DNA of 64,000 nucleotides from Paragorgia papillata. Its lineage: Eukaryota; Cnidaria; Anthozoa; Scleralcyonacea; Coralliidae. The stretch is taken from NCBI GenBank assembly GCA_035771165.1, contig JAWNZC010000100.1, positions 1,715,001 through 1,779,000 of the forward strand. Reading direction: 5' to 3'. Every line of letters begins with the position of its first letter. The stretch's first letter is position 1. Below the pieces are notes generated by a model, which was given only the letters and a program-made list of their open reading frames with translations, was not told the origin of the DNA and did no database searches. The translations under genes were made by a program, and so were the position numbers. Of the stretch, positions 13,801-27,300 are shown in pieces.

Positions 13801-15306
13801 ACCCTCAGACATCCTAGGCAGCAATGAGTTAACAAGTGATTAACCCATTCCTGCCTGAGCTGGTCAAAAATGGTTCCTTTATTGTTTTACTCTGTCTAAC
13901 ACCAGATGATTTTACTCATCAAAGAGAGAACCCTCAGACATCCTAGGCAGCAATGAGTTAACAAGTGATTAACCCATTCCTGCCTGAGCTGGTCAAAAAT
14001 GGTCCCTTTATTGTTTTACTCTGTCTAACACCAGATGATTTTACTCATCAAAGAGAGAACCCTCAGACATCCTAGGCAGCAATGAGTTAACGATAAGTGA
14101 AGCCTTTGTACTAAAATAGACAGATTTTCACTTTTCCAACAACTTGTGGTGTATTATGAATTGAGAATATTATTTCAATATTTTTAGGTGAATACAGCGA
14201 ACAAAAACAAACACCCTGTTATCAAGTGATGAAAAAAATCTTGGGTGGGTAAGAAGCGTCGCATTCCCAAGGTACAGTACTTATATATATTTTGTCATGT
14301 ATACTACAACTCATTTTACTCTGATGAAGGACAGTCTGCTTGAAACGTCAGTATTTCGTTATCAAAACCATTCTCAGCAGTTTACCATCTCTTCACTTTG
14401 CTCTATCTAAAACACTGCCTACACAACACTCTAGTTTTTACTCTGATGAAGGACTCTGCTTGAAACGTCAGTATTTCGTTATTAAAACTATTCTCAGCAG
14501 TTTACCATCTTTTCACTTTGCTCTATCTAAAACACAGCTTACATAACACTCTAGTTTTTAGTCTGATGGAGGACTCTGCTTGAAACGTCAGTATTTCGTT
14601 ATTAAAACTATTCTCAGCAGTTTACCATCTTTTCACTTTGCTCTATCTAAAACACTGCCTACAAAACACTCTAGTTTTTACTCTGATGAAGGACTCTGCT
14701 TGAAACGTCAGTATTTCGTTATTAAAACTATTCTCATCAGTTTACCATCTTTTCACTTTGCTCTACCTAAAACACTGCCTGCACAACACTCTAGTTTTTT
14801 CCCCCGCTCACCTATATCGAAAGAAAACTTCTTTCTCATGATCAGCCATCTCGAGAAATCCAAAGTTTTCCTTCAGTGTAGCTACAAAGCCCTGGAGAAA
14901 AAAATAGAATGGTGTTGTCAAAACAACAATGATCCTTTGTTGATAACAATAACAACAACAACAACAACGACGATGACGAGGACGACAACAACGACGACGA
15001 CGACAACGACGACGACAACGACGACGACAACAACAACGACAACGACGATGACGACAACAACGACGACAACAACGACAACGACGACGACAACGACAACGAC
15101 GACGACAACGACGACGACGACAACAACAACAACGACGACGACAACAACAACGACGACGACAACAACAACAACGACGACGACAACAACGACAACAAGACGA
15201 CAACCACAACAGCAACAACATAAACGACGACGAGGACAACAACAACAACAACAACAACAAGACGACAACCACAACAGCAGCAACAACATAAACAACAACG
15301 ACGACG

Positions 15307-15355
<49 letters not shown>

Positions 15356-18300
15356 GACGACAACCACAACAGCAGCAACAACATAACAACAACACGACAA
15401 CCACAACAAGAGCAGCAACAACAACAACAACAACAACAACAACAAATGTTGTTGTTTAGTCCAGGACATCATCAACTCTCCCTCACTCGCTTTTCTTAGA
15501 CCCAGCACTTAAATAACGGCGCTTCAAACATATGTAAAATACCACACACGTAAAAACGCGCAAGCTGTTACATGCCTGCAAGCAAGTGGTTACAAGGCTG
15601 TTCAACAGGCTGTCACCGTCATGTGTTCGCACTGGCTGTCCCAGTCTGTTAACATGTCTGTAACAAGTTGTTGACAACTTGTAACAAGGCTGATGACTCC
15701 AACAGACTGATGACAAGTTGTTCCAACAACCTGTTACCGCTCTGCACTTAACAAGTTGTTAACAGATTGATGCTAACAAGGTTGTAGCTGCTTCTTGAAT
15801 GAACAGCATTGTTACAACCTGTTAAAATGCACATAAACCCAACACAGTTTTCAGTTTTCTGTATATAGGACGCAAAAAGAGCTGATAAGTTCTTTTACAG
15901 TTTTTGATTTGGTCCATTCATTCCAGAGATATCTCGCTTTAAACATAGCTATTTAAATGAAAAAGCCGCAAATTATAGAGGATTGGGACGAGACACATGT
16001 GACGTCATTTAAGTAAAAAATCAAATTTAATTTGACGTCATCGGCTACACTAGCCGTGTTTGAGCAACCGTAAACAGCACACCTATCTGGCATTACTATA
16101 ATTATTAAGCTGCAAATATTCGACGAATTGTAAAGCTAAACTTAGTATGGAAAACTTCGTGCGTACACGGCTAGTGACAGAGCGATCAGAGTTGACGTTT
16201 CTTAAATGACGTCACGCCTTGTCGGTTCCAGGTCCTATTTTGATCATATAATATTTGCGGCAATTTTTCGCGGGACGTTCAAATTGGAGCATTTTGCCGA
16301 TGTTTGAAGCAAGATATCTCCGAAACGAATGGACCAAATCAAAAACTGTAAAATAACTTATCAGTTCTTTTGCCGTGATCTATACAAACAAATAAAAACT
16401 GTGTAGGGTTTATATGCACTTTAACAGCCTTGCTACAAGCCTGTTGCGAACACATCCTGTTGACAAGCTGTGAGATTTTTACGTGTGTACCTCTAAGTTT
16501 CAAGAATTTCGAAATTTCTAATGGCGGAGAAATCGAGAAAAGGGAAAATTGAAATGACGTCTTCCACCTACAGCCGGCTAACAAACTAAAAACATTGATT
16601 ACTTACAAAGTGTTTCATCTCACTATTCCGCTTAACCACAGTAATATTGACAGCCATCTGATGCGAGGTCCTTTCACTCTTTGAAATCTGAAACTCAACC
16701 TAAAAATAGAGAGGTTGGTTTGGCTTGAAGTGGAAACATTTCGCAAAGGATACTGTCGTTTGCACCTACACGCGCAAAAACGCACAAGTTGTTCACGGTT
16801 GTTAACAGGCGTGAACAATGTTGTGCTGTACCCCGTGAACAATGTTGTGCTGCACCCCGTGAACAATGTTGTGCTGCACGCCATGAACCATGTTGTGCTG
16901 CACCTCGTGAACAATGTTGTGCTACACCTCGTGAACAATGTTGTCCTGCACCTCGTGAACAATGTTGTGCTGCACCTCGTGAACAATGTTGTCGTGCACC
17001 TCGTGAACAATGTTGTGCTGCACCTCGTGAACAATGTTGTGCTGCACCTCGTGAACAATGTTGTGCTGCACCTCGTGAACAATGTTGTCGTGCACCTCGT
17101 GAACAATGTTGTGCTGGACCCCGTGAACAATGTTGTGCTGCATCCCGTCAACAATGTTGTGCTGCACCTCGTGAACAATGTTGTGCTGCACCCCGTGAAC
17201 AATGTTCTGCTGCACCTCGTGAACAATGTTGTGCTGCACCTCGTGAACAATGTTGTCGTGCACCTCGTGAACAATGTTGTGCTGCACCTCGTTAACAATG
17301 TTGCGCTGCACCCCGTCAACAATGTTGTCCTGCACCCCGTGAACAATGTTGTGCTGCACCCCGTGAACAATGTTGTGCTGCACCTCGTGAACAATGTTGT
17401 GCTGCACCTCGTGAACAATGTTGTGCTGCACCTCGTGAACAATGTTGTCGTGCACCTCGTGAACAATGTTGTGCTGCACCTCGTTAACAATGTTGTGCTG
17501 CACCTCGTGAACAATGTTGTCGTGCACCTCGTCAACAATGTTGTGCTGCACCCCGTGAACAATGTTGTGCTGCACCTCGTGAACAATGTTGTCGTGCACC
17601 TCGTGAACAATGTTGTGCTGCACCCCGTGAACAATGTTGTGCTGCACCCCGTGGACAATGTTGTGCTGTACCCCGTGAACAATGTTGTGCTGCACCTCGT
17701 GAACAATGTTGTGCTGCACCTCGTGAACAATGTTGTGCTGCACCTCGTGAACAATGTTGTCGTGCACCTCGTGAACAATGTTGTGCTGGACCCCGTGAAC
17801 AATGTTGTGCTGCATCCCGTCAACAATGTTGTGCTGCACCTCGTGAACAATGTTGTGCTGCACCCCGTGAACAATGTTCTGCTGCACCTCGTGAACAATG
17901 TTGTGCTGCACCTCGTGAACAATGTTGTCGTGCACCTCGTGAACAATGTTGTGCTGCACCTCGTTAACAATGTTGCGCTGCACCCCGTCAACAATGTTGT
18001 CCTGCACCCCGTGAACAATGTTGTGCTGCACCCCGTGAACAATGTTGTGCTGCACCTCGTGAACAATGTTGTGCTGCACCTCGTGAACAATGTTGTGCTG
18101 CACCTCGTGAACAATGTTGTCGTGCACCTCGTGAACAATGTTGTGCTGCACCTCGTTAACAATGTTGTGCTGCACCTCGTGAACAATGTTGTCGTGCACC
18201 TCGTCAACAATGTTGTGCTGCACCCCGTGAACAATGTTGTGCTGCACCTCGTGAACAATGTTGTCGTGCACCTCGTGAACAATGTTGTGCTGCACCCCGT

Positions 18301-21300
18301 GAACAATGTTGTGCTGCACCCCGTGGACAATGTTGTGCTGTACCCCGTGAACAATGTTGTGCTGCACCTCGTGAACAATGTTGTGCTGTACCTCGTGAAC
18401 AATGTTGTGCTGCACCCCGTCAACAATGTTGTGCTGCACCCCGTGAACAATGTTGTGCTGCACCCCGTGAACAATGTTGTCGTGCACCTCGTGAACAATG
18501 TTGTGCTGCACCTCGTGAACAATGTTGTGCTGCACCTCGTGAACAATGTTGTGCTGCACCTCGTGAACAATGTTGTCCTGCACCCCGTGAACAATGTTGT
18601 GCTGTACCCCGTGAACAATGTTGTGCTGCACCCCGTGAACAAGTTTTCAACAAGTTGTTCACTTATAGTTCTACATCTCACGGATAAATCAACAGTCATG
18701 AACAAGTTGTTCCGACAGCACATTTTTTTTCTAGCCATCAACGTTGTTCGCACATGATACAACATGTTGTAACAGCATGATGAAGTAACAACGATGGACA
18801 ACACGTCCTTCGGTTTGTTTCAACATGCGTGAACAACGGTTGTTGTTTCATCAAGCAGTAACAACTTGTTGAAAGAATGATGAACAATATTGTTAATTCA
18901 TCAAGGTTGTTCACACATGATAACAACGTTGTTACAGCATTGTTCAGGCAACAATGCTGTAACAACTTGTGAGATTTTTACGCGTGTAAGTGGAAACACC
19001 GCCCGTCGAAATATGTTCAAAAGTTAACCGTTTTGAAATTGACACCGTGTGATTGGCAAGACGTGATTGGCCAAGAGCACAAAGATGTACGTATCGATGG
19101 GAAACACAGTGCTGTAAAAGTTACATAATTTTTGTAACTAGTTTCAGTTACAGTTACATCATTAGAAAAGTAACTAGTTACCGATAAAAGTTACAATGAA
19201 AAGAAAGTAACTAGTTACAGTTACAGTTACTTCAGAAATTTTGTAACTAGTTACAAAGTTACATTCCTTTGTCCGTGTTACTAGAATCAACAAAGAAATT
19301 ACTGGTTTTTAGATGCCAGTACCATAATTATGTTTTTACAGCTAAATGCCTAAACATAGTTGTCACTAAGCAGAAATAGTCAAATTGTATATAATGTATC
19401 TTTATTATTATTTCTCAAATTCATTAATAATTCATGAGAATTTTACTCAATTAGACAGCTCCATTCCGTCACGTGAATGGGCTGTGAAACACGGTAAAGC
19501 ACTGCATCAAACACTAGTGTTTGATCTGTTTCTTCATCAAACACTAGGGTTTCATTTATGTTAATTAAACAGGAAACATGATACGATTGAGTAAAATTGT
19601 ATCACAAAAGCTTAGCTTTCTCGTGTTTTGATACCGTGATCAAACACTTGAACTCGTTTTTGAAATAGTACATCAAAACCATTTTTGATCAAGAAAGAAT
19701 GACACCCTCAACTGAATATCAGTAACTATACTAGTCACATTTTTGAACCAAATATTGTAACTAGTTACAGTTCTTTAAAAAAGTAACTAGTTATAGTTAC
19801 TTCTTCAAAAAGTAACTAGTTATAGTTACAGTTACTTCTTCAGAATAAGTAACTAGTTTCAGTAACAGTTACTTAAAAATGTAACTAGTTACTTTGTTAT
19901 ATACCAAAGACTTTCGTTTGCCAATAATGAAATCCTATTGGTCAAATCATGGTCACGTGTTGTTCAACAAACTCAATGTTTCTTTTTGCTGAGGGAAACA
20001 GTGCAATGTTTCCCTCTGACGTCGCTTTAATCATGCGTTGTTCACGTGAATACACGATTATTGCATCAGATCAAGAACTTTGGACTCTTCTGGCATTTTG
20101 AAAACAAGAGGTTGTTTCGAGCTTGTTTGGTACGAAATAGTCCATTGGCTTCAATTTGATGTATAGTATAAGTTTCTTTGTTATTTTAAACTTTGTAAAA
20201 TGTAGTAAATGTTTCGACCATATTTCACCGAGAAATAACACTAAGATACTTGTTGTAGTTTTTCTGAGTTTTGAGCTGAAATACTTAACGCTGAACGTTG
20301 GGCTGTATATGAAACTGAAGCTATTGAAAAATGCTATTTGGTATAGAAACTTCAAGACTTTACCTAAAAGGGAAATAACTAAAAAATATAAAAACAACTG
20401 CCATTTTGTAACGTTCAGCAAACAAAATGGCAGTTGTTTTAATATTTTTTAATGATTTCCCTTTTAGCTAAAGTCTTGAAGTTTCTATAGCAAATAGCAT
20501 TTTTCAATAGCTTCAGTTTCCTATACAGCCCAACGTTCAGCGTTAAGTAAAGGTAAAGGTCTTTAATTAGAATACATCAAACGTGTATCTTTACAATCAA
20601 ATTACTCCTAAGGATTTTTCAATGTGGCCGTGTCGAGGCATATCAAAGGCGCTTTAAGCAGCCGCCATACGACACAGTTCAGACCACGGATCCCAGCTAA
20701 GCCCTAGGTGTTGATTTTACGGAGGGAGGAAAACCGGAGAACCCGGCGAAAAACCCTCGAAGCACAGGAGCGGACCAACTAAACTCTACTCACATAAGTC
20801 CCAAGCTCGAGAATGGGGTAGTTCCCAGACGGTCACCCATCCAAGTACTAACCCCGTCTAACCGGGCTTAACTATTAGTGAGAGGCAGCGCCCTAACAGC
20901 ACATGCCATCCGTGCTCCCCAAGTATTTCAGCTCAAAACTCAGAAAAACTAACATTTAAAGATTTTTGGCTTCATCCATTCATAGGGCCTGACTCATGGA
21001 GTTAGCGTTCCAGTTTACTTAGAGTTCAATGTCTTTACCTGATCCCCAAACTTTGGCATTGTCCTCGGATCAGCGTCTGGCGGGATGAAGGGAAGGAAAG
21101 TCATCTCATCTCTGATGTAAGCAACGATCAAACCGGATTCACTGTCCCTGTAGGAATATTGATAATGGAAAGGTTAATGATGTAGTCCTTGTAGCACCAG
21201 CACACGTCCTTTTCCAATCATTTTACTTACTTCTCGCGATCAGCTTTCCTTGGACTGCGGCCCATCCACAGCAAAGGCTCACGGTCAACTTTTCCTGTGT

Positions 21301-24300
21301 GGCGCTCTTCTGATATTGCCTACAAGGAAGATGAATACAATCTTATATGGCTGAGCTGTTTCCCTTGGTTCCGCTGCTCTGTTTGTTCGTTCGTTCGTTC
21401 GTTCGTTCGTTCGTCCGTCCGTCCGTCCGTCCTTCCTTCCTTCCTTCCTTCCTTCCTTCCTTCCTTCCTTCCTTCCTTCCTTCCTTCCTTCCTTCCTTCC
21501 TTCCTTCCTTCCTTCCTTCCTTCCTTCCTTCGCTCCGTCGTTCCCTCCCTCCCTCCCTCCCTCCCTCCCTCCTTCCCTCCTTCCCTCCTTCCTTCCTTCC
21601 TTCCTTCCTTCCTTCCTTCCTTCCTTCCTTCCTTCCTTCCTTCCTTCCTTCCTTCGCTCCGTCGTTCCCTCCCTCCTTCCTCCCTCCCTCCGTCCGTCCG
21701 TCCGTCCGTCCGTCCGTCCGTCCCTCCCTCCCTCCCTCCCTCCCTCCCCTCCCTCCCTCCGTCCGTCCGTCCGTCCGTCCGTCCGTCCGTCCGTCCGTCC
21801 GTCCGTCCGTCCGTCCGTCCGTCCGTCCGTCCGTCCGTCCGTCCGTCCGTCCGTCCGTCCGTCCGTCCGTCCGTCCGTCCGTCCGTCCTTCCTTCCTTCC
21901 TTCCTTCCCTCCCTCGTTCGTTCCGTCCTTCCTTCCCGCCCGCCCTCCTTCCTCCCTCCCTCCCTCCCTCCCTACCTCCCTCCCTCCCTCCCTCCCTCCC
22001 TCCCTCCCTCCCTCCCTCCCTCCCTCCCTCCCTCCCTCCTCCCTCCCTCCCTCCCTCCCTCCCTCCCTCCCTCCCTCCCTCCCTCCCTCCCTCCCTCCCT
22101 CCCTCCCTCCCTCCCTCCCTCCCTCCCTCCCTCCCTCCCTCCCTCCCTCCCTCCCTAACTTACCTTAAGATTGATGCTTCCTCGTGGTAAAACTCGAACA
22201 CGTATAGCATGAAGCCGCTTTGAACCCTGATCCTACAGCGAAATTAGAAGTAGAGACGGAGAGAGAGTAAAATTAAAATAATATTGATATTCAATTGCGC
22301 AAATACAACTTTACATATTCCAAGTTCAACAAAAACAATATTTAACAAAATTTAGAAAACTTTACAGACCTCAACTACGGTGAATTCCACCTCATCCGAA
22401 AAATTAATCTCTTGCTCCTAAACAAACGGAGGAGGACAAAAAGTCAATTGACAGAATGACTAATTTTTGAATCTAGTATAAATTAAGATTAACGTGGTAT
22501 AAATTAGCATTCACGTGGCATAAATTAGCATTGTGGTATAAATTAGCATTAATGTGGTATAAATTAGCATTAATGTAGTATAGATTAGCATTAATGTGGT
22601 ATAAATTAGCATTAATGTGGCATAAATTAGCATTAATATCGCATAAATTAGCATTAATGTGGCATAAATTAGCATCAACATGGCATAAATTAGCATTAAT
22701 GTTGAATAAATTACCGAATCAATTAATTCACTAAAGTGAAAGAAAAGTCTGGCATCTCTGTCACAACATTGAATGAAACCAAATCCATCTTTTAACAACG
22801 ACACAAAACCCTAAAACAAAACAAAAACCACTTTCATACTCAATTTTCATACACTGATGTATTCTGTCAGTTCTGAGGTATAAAGCACGGGTGGCGTGTG
22901 CTGCCCGGTTAGACGGGGTTAGTACTTGGATGGGTGACCGCTTGGGAATGACCCCGTTGTCGAGCTTGGTCTCATGTGAGTTGAGTTGTAGTTGATCTCT
23001 CCTGTGCTTCGAGGGTTTTTCGCCGGGTTCTCTGGTTTTCCTCCCTCCATAAAATCAACACCTAACATCTTAGCTGTGATCCGTGGTCTGAACTGTGTCG
23101 TATGGCGGCTGCTTGGAGCGCCTTTGATATGCCTCGACACGGCCACGTTGATCTGCGTCCTTCGCAATTCAGCCGCTGACTGCAAGTAAGGATGATTAGC
23201 CCCCAGTCCTTTATCCTTTATCTTTCTAATCGTATCATGTGACTTCCCCATTACGTCATGGCAATTCTCAGTGATGCTATAATAGTGATGCTTTAATTTC
23301 ATTAAAGTTAAAGTGCTTATGAAACGAAAATTAAGTTTGTCTTATTTGAAAGTACTTTTAAAATGGCAAAGTAACATCTTTTGCTGTTTTTTGTTTCCTT
23401 GCTTCGTTGTTGAGATATTTTCGTTTGTTTGATATGTGAAACTAACCAGTGACATCACAACGTGCATAATGACTTACTGGGAAACGTTATATATCTTTGC
23501 TATTACTAAACGGAATCAGTAGAAAATGTACATTTTTGTTGTTGCAAGGGAAAAACACACACACACACACAATTGCTTCGAAGTGATTCCGTTTGATAAT
23601 AGCAAAGATATACAACCTTTCCCGATAAGTCATTACCGGGAAAGGCACGTTGTGACGTCACTGGTTAGTTTCACTTATAAAACAAACTGTGATATCTTAA
23701 AAACAAAGCAAGGAAACAAAAAACTGCAAAATATGTTACTTTGTAATTTTAAAAGTACTTTCAAGTAAGACAAACTTAATTTTCGTTTCATAAGCACTTT
23801 AAACACTTATATTTCTTTAACCATTCATCATTTTTCAACCAAATGTTAGAGAACTGTAGAAGTACTCACTGTTTCCCTCACATTACAGCCATTAATTGAT
23901 TCAACTTCTTTGATCAGATAAATTTCTGTGGCCCTCTTGAGAGAATCACGTCGATCTATATTAGGAAAACAACATTCTTATATCCCAGTTAAACCAAACA
24001 TGTGTGTATTTCTTGGAGATGATGGTGGTGGTGGTGATGGTGAGGATGGTGGTGATGGTGGTGGTGATGGTGGTGATGGTGGTGGTGGTGATGATGGTGG
24101 TGATGGTGGTGGTGGTGATGGTGGTGGTGGTGATGGTGGTGGTGATGATGGTGGTGATGATGGTGGTGGTGATGGTGGTGATGATGATGGTGATAATGGT
24201 GATGATGATGGTGATGATGGTGATGGTGGTGGTGGTGATGGTGGTGATGATGGTGGTGGTGATGATGGTGGTGATGGTGGTGGTGGTGATGGTGGTGGTG

Positions 24301-27300
24301 GTGATGGTGGTGGTGATGATGGTGGTGATGATGGTGGTGGTGATGGTGGTGATGATGATGGTGATGATGGTGATGATGATGGTGATGATGGTGATGGTGG
24401 TGGTGGTGATGATGGTGGTGATGATGGTGGTGGTGATGGTGGTGATGATGGTGGTAATGATGATGGTGATGGTAATGATGATGATGATGGTAATGATGAT
24501 GATGATGGTGATGGTAATGATGATGATGGTGATGATGGTAATGATGATGATGATGGTAATGATGATGATGATGGTAATGATGATGATGGTGATGGTAATG
24601 ATGATGATGGTGATGATGGTAATGATGATGATGGTAATGATGATGATGATGATGGTAATGATGATGATGATGGTAATGATGATGATGATGGTAATGATGA
24701 TGATGATGGTGATGGTAATGATGATGATGGTGATGATGGTAATGATGATGATGGTAATGATGATGATGATGGTAATGATGATGATGATGGTGATGGTAAT
24801 GATAATGATGGTGATGATGGTAATGATGATGGTGATGATGGTATTATGATGATGATGGTAATGATGATGATGATGGTGATGGTAATGATGATGATGGTGA
24901 TGATGGTAATGATGATGATGGTGATGATGGTAATGATGATGATGGTAATGATGATGATGATGGTGATGGTAATGATGATGATGATGATGTTGGTGATGAT
25001 GGTATATGGTTGATGATGGTAATGATGATATGATGAGGATGGTAATGATGATGATGATGGAAAACGATGATGATGATGGTATGATGATGGAATGGTGATG
25101 TGATGATGGTAATGATGATGATGATGTAATGATGATGATGGATGATGATGATGGTGATGGTGATGATGATGATGATGTAACGATTGATGATGGTGATGTG
25201 ATGATGATGATGATGATGGTAATGATGTGATGATGTGATGATGGTGATGTTGGTGGTGATGATGGTGGTGATGATGGTGATGATGGTGATGGTGTGATGA
25301 TGGTGATGGTAATGATGATGGTGATGGTAATGATGATGATGATGGTAATGATGATGATGGTGATGGTATGATTGATGATGATGTGATGATGATGATGATG
25401 GGTGATGGTAATGATGATGATGATGGTGATGATGATGATGATGATGATGGTAATGATGATGGTGGTGATGGTAATGATGATGATGGTAATGATGATGATG
25501 ATGATGGATGATGATGGTTAATGATGATGATGATGATGATGGTGGATGATGATGGTAATGATGATGATGATTGATGATGATGTGATGATGATGATGATGA
25601 TGGTGATGATGGTAATGATTGATGATGGTTGATGATGTGATGGTAATGATGATGATGATGATGGTGTTATGATGATGATGATGGAATGATGCTGAATGAT
25701 GATGATGATGGTAATGATGATGATGAACGGGATGATGATGGTAATGATGTGATGATGATGATGGTATTAACGATGGATGATGATGATGATGGAAACGATG
25801 ATGGTAATGATGATGGTGATGATAAGATGATGATGGTGATGATGTAATGATGATGGTGATAGTGATGATGATGATGATGATGTAATGATGATGATAATGG
25901 GAGGAGGTATTTCATTACCAGTTGCAATTTTAAATCCAATCACATCACCAGCCAGAATAGTAAACTCTCCCATAACATCCGTTAAGGTAGATCAGAAGAT
26001 CCATCACTTGTGCTGTAGATCACTCTCCCATTCAGCGGTTCTTGTCTCTTGGTGCGACTAAATACTTTCTCAACTGTCCCTTGAAATGTATCTCCACTGA
26101 CGTCTTCAAACTTAACGGTGCCTTATGGAAGATGATCGACAGAAACAGCCACTTCCTTTCCCTGTAGTTGTTGAACAGTTTAGAGTTGAGAAATACATGA
26201 TATAGTTAGGGGTTGTTTATATGGAGGCGAGCCATCCCGGCTACCCGAGCTAGCCCGCTTTGCCGAGATGATTTTCATTGTGTTTACACGAGAAGGGCTA
26301 GCTCGTAGACACGTGTAAAAATCTCGCAAGTTGTTACGGCATTGTTGCCTGAACAATGCTGTAACAACTTGTTGACATATGTGAACAACATTGATAAATG
26401 AACAACATTGTTCATCATTGTTTTCAACAAGTTGTTACAGCTTGATGAAACAACAACCGTTGTTCACGCATGTTGTAACAACCGAAGAAACGTGTTGATA
26501 CATCAACCATGTTCACCATTGTTGTAACATTGTTGTTCATCGTTGTTATTTCGTCGTGCTGTTACAACATGTTGTATCATGTGCGAACAACGTTGTTGGC
26601 TATAAAAATGTGCTGTTGGAACAACTTGTTCATGACTGTTGACTTATCCGTGAACAAGTTGTTCGAACCATACGTGAACAACTTGTTGACAACTTGTTCA
26701 CGGCGAGCAGCACAACATTGTTCACGCCTGTTGACAAACCGTGAACAAGTTGTGCGTTTTTACGCGTGTAGCCGGGCTGGGATTGCTTGTTGTGCTAATT
26801 GCGTAATTTATCAGTTCTGGTAAGACACGAAGTCTCATTGTTTTAAATATGAACTGTACATGAACAAGCAGAACTTGTGTTCAGAATTGTTAATACGGCG
26901 AAAAAAGCTGATAAAAACAAATTTTGTCGCGTGTACGGAGCTTTTAATGCCAGCCTGGGTAGGCGAGCTAGACCGGTTAATCGTGTTTATATGGGGGAAA
27001 ACAGCCCGGGTAACCGAGAGCTCGGTCTCACAAAGCGATATCTCGGCTAGGTGGGTTGGCTCGGCTCTCGTATAAACACAAGATGAAAATTAACAAGAAA
27101 TAATGGCACAAGCACGATCTCGGCAAAGCGGGTTAGCCCAGGTACCCGGACTGGCTTGCTTCCATATTATTAGAAATGAACGAGCAAGGAAAAGAATGAA
27201 TGGGAAAAGGGAGGAGAATAAAAGAAAGATTGGGGAGGACAACAGAAGGGAGTGAGAGGCAAGACAAAGGATGAAAAGTGAAGGGAAAAAGATAAGATAC

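Noticed and set aside
14580..15508. Thr-rich 268-codon and Val-rich frames
   Set aside because: Fusion of the 120-bp repeat with a CAA/CGA array.
16811..18634. CRISPR-like regular repeats
   Set aside because: No unique spacers between repeats, and the genome is eukaryotic; it is a minisatellite.
16615..18804. Very long open frames (up to 729 codons) on both strands
   Set aside because: They are read from a 24-bp repeat without stop codons; all frames stay open because 24 is a multiple of three.
20820..20920. Functional 5S rRNA gene
   Set aside because: Only part of the 5S sequence is present and it is fused to a SINE body with a short-repeat tail.
21297..22190. Pro/Ser-rich frames of nearly 300 codons
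   Set aside because: Pure TTCC/TCCG/CTCC tetranucleotide array within a CSDE1 intron.
23928..25013. Asp/Gly-rich and Met/Val-rich frames
   Set aside because: Translation of the GAT/GGT microsatellite, which lies wholly in an intron.
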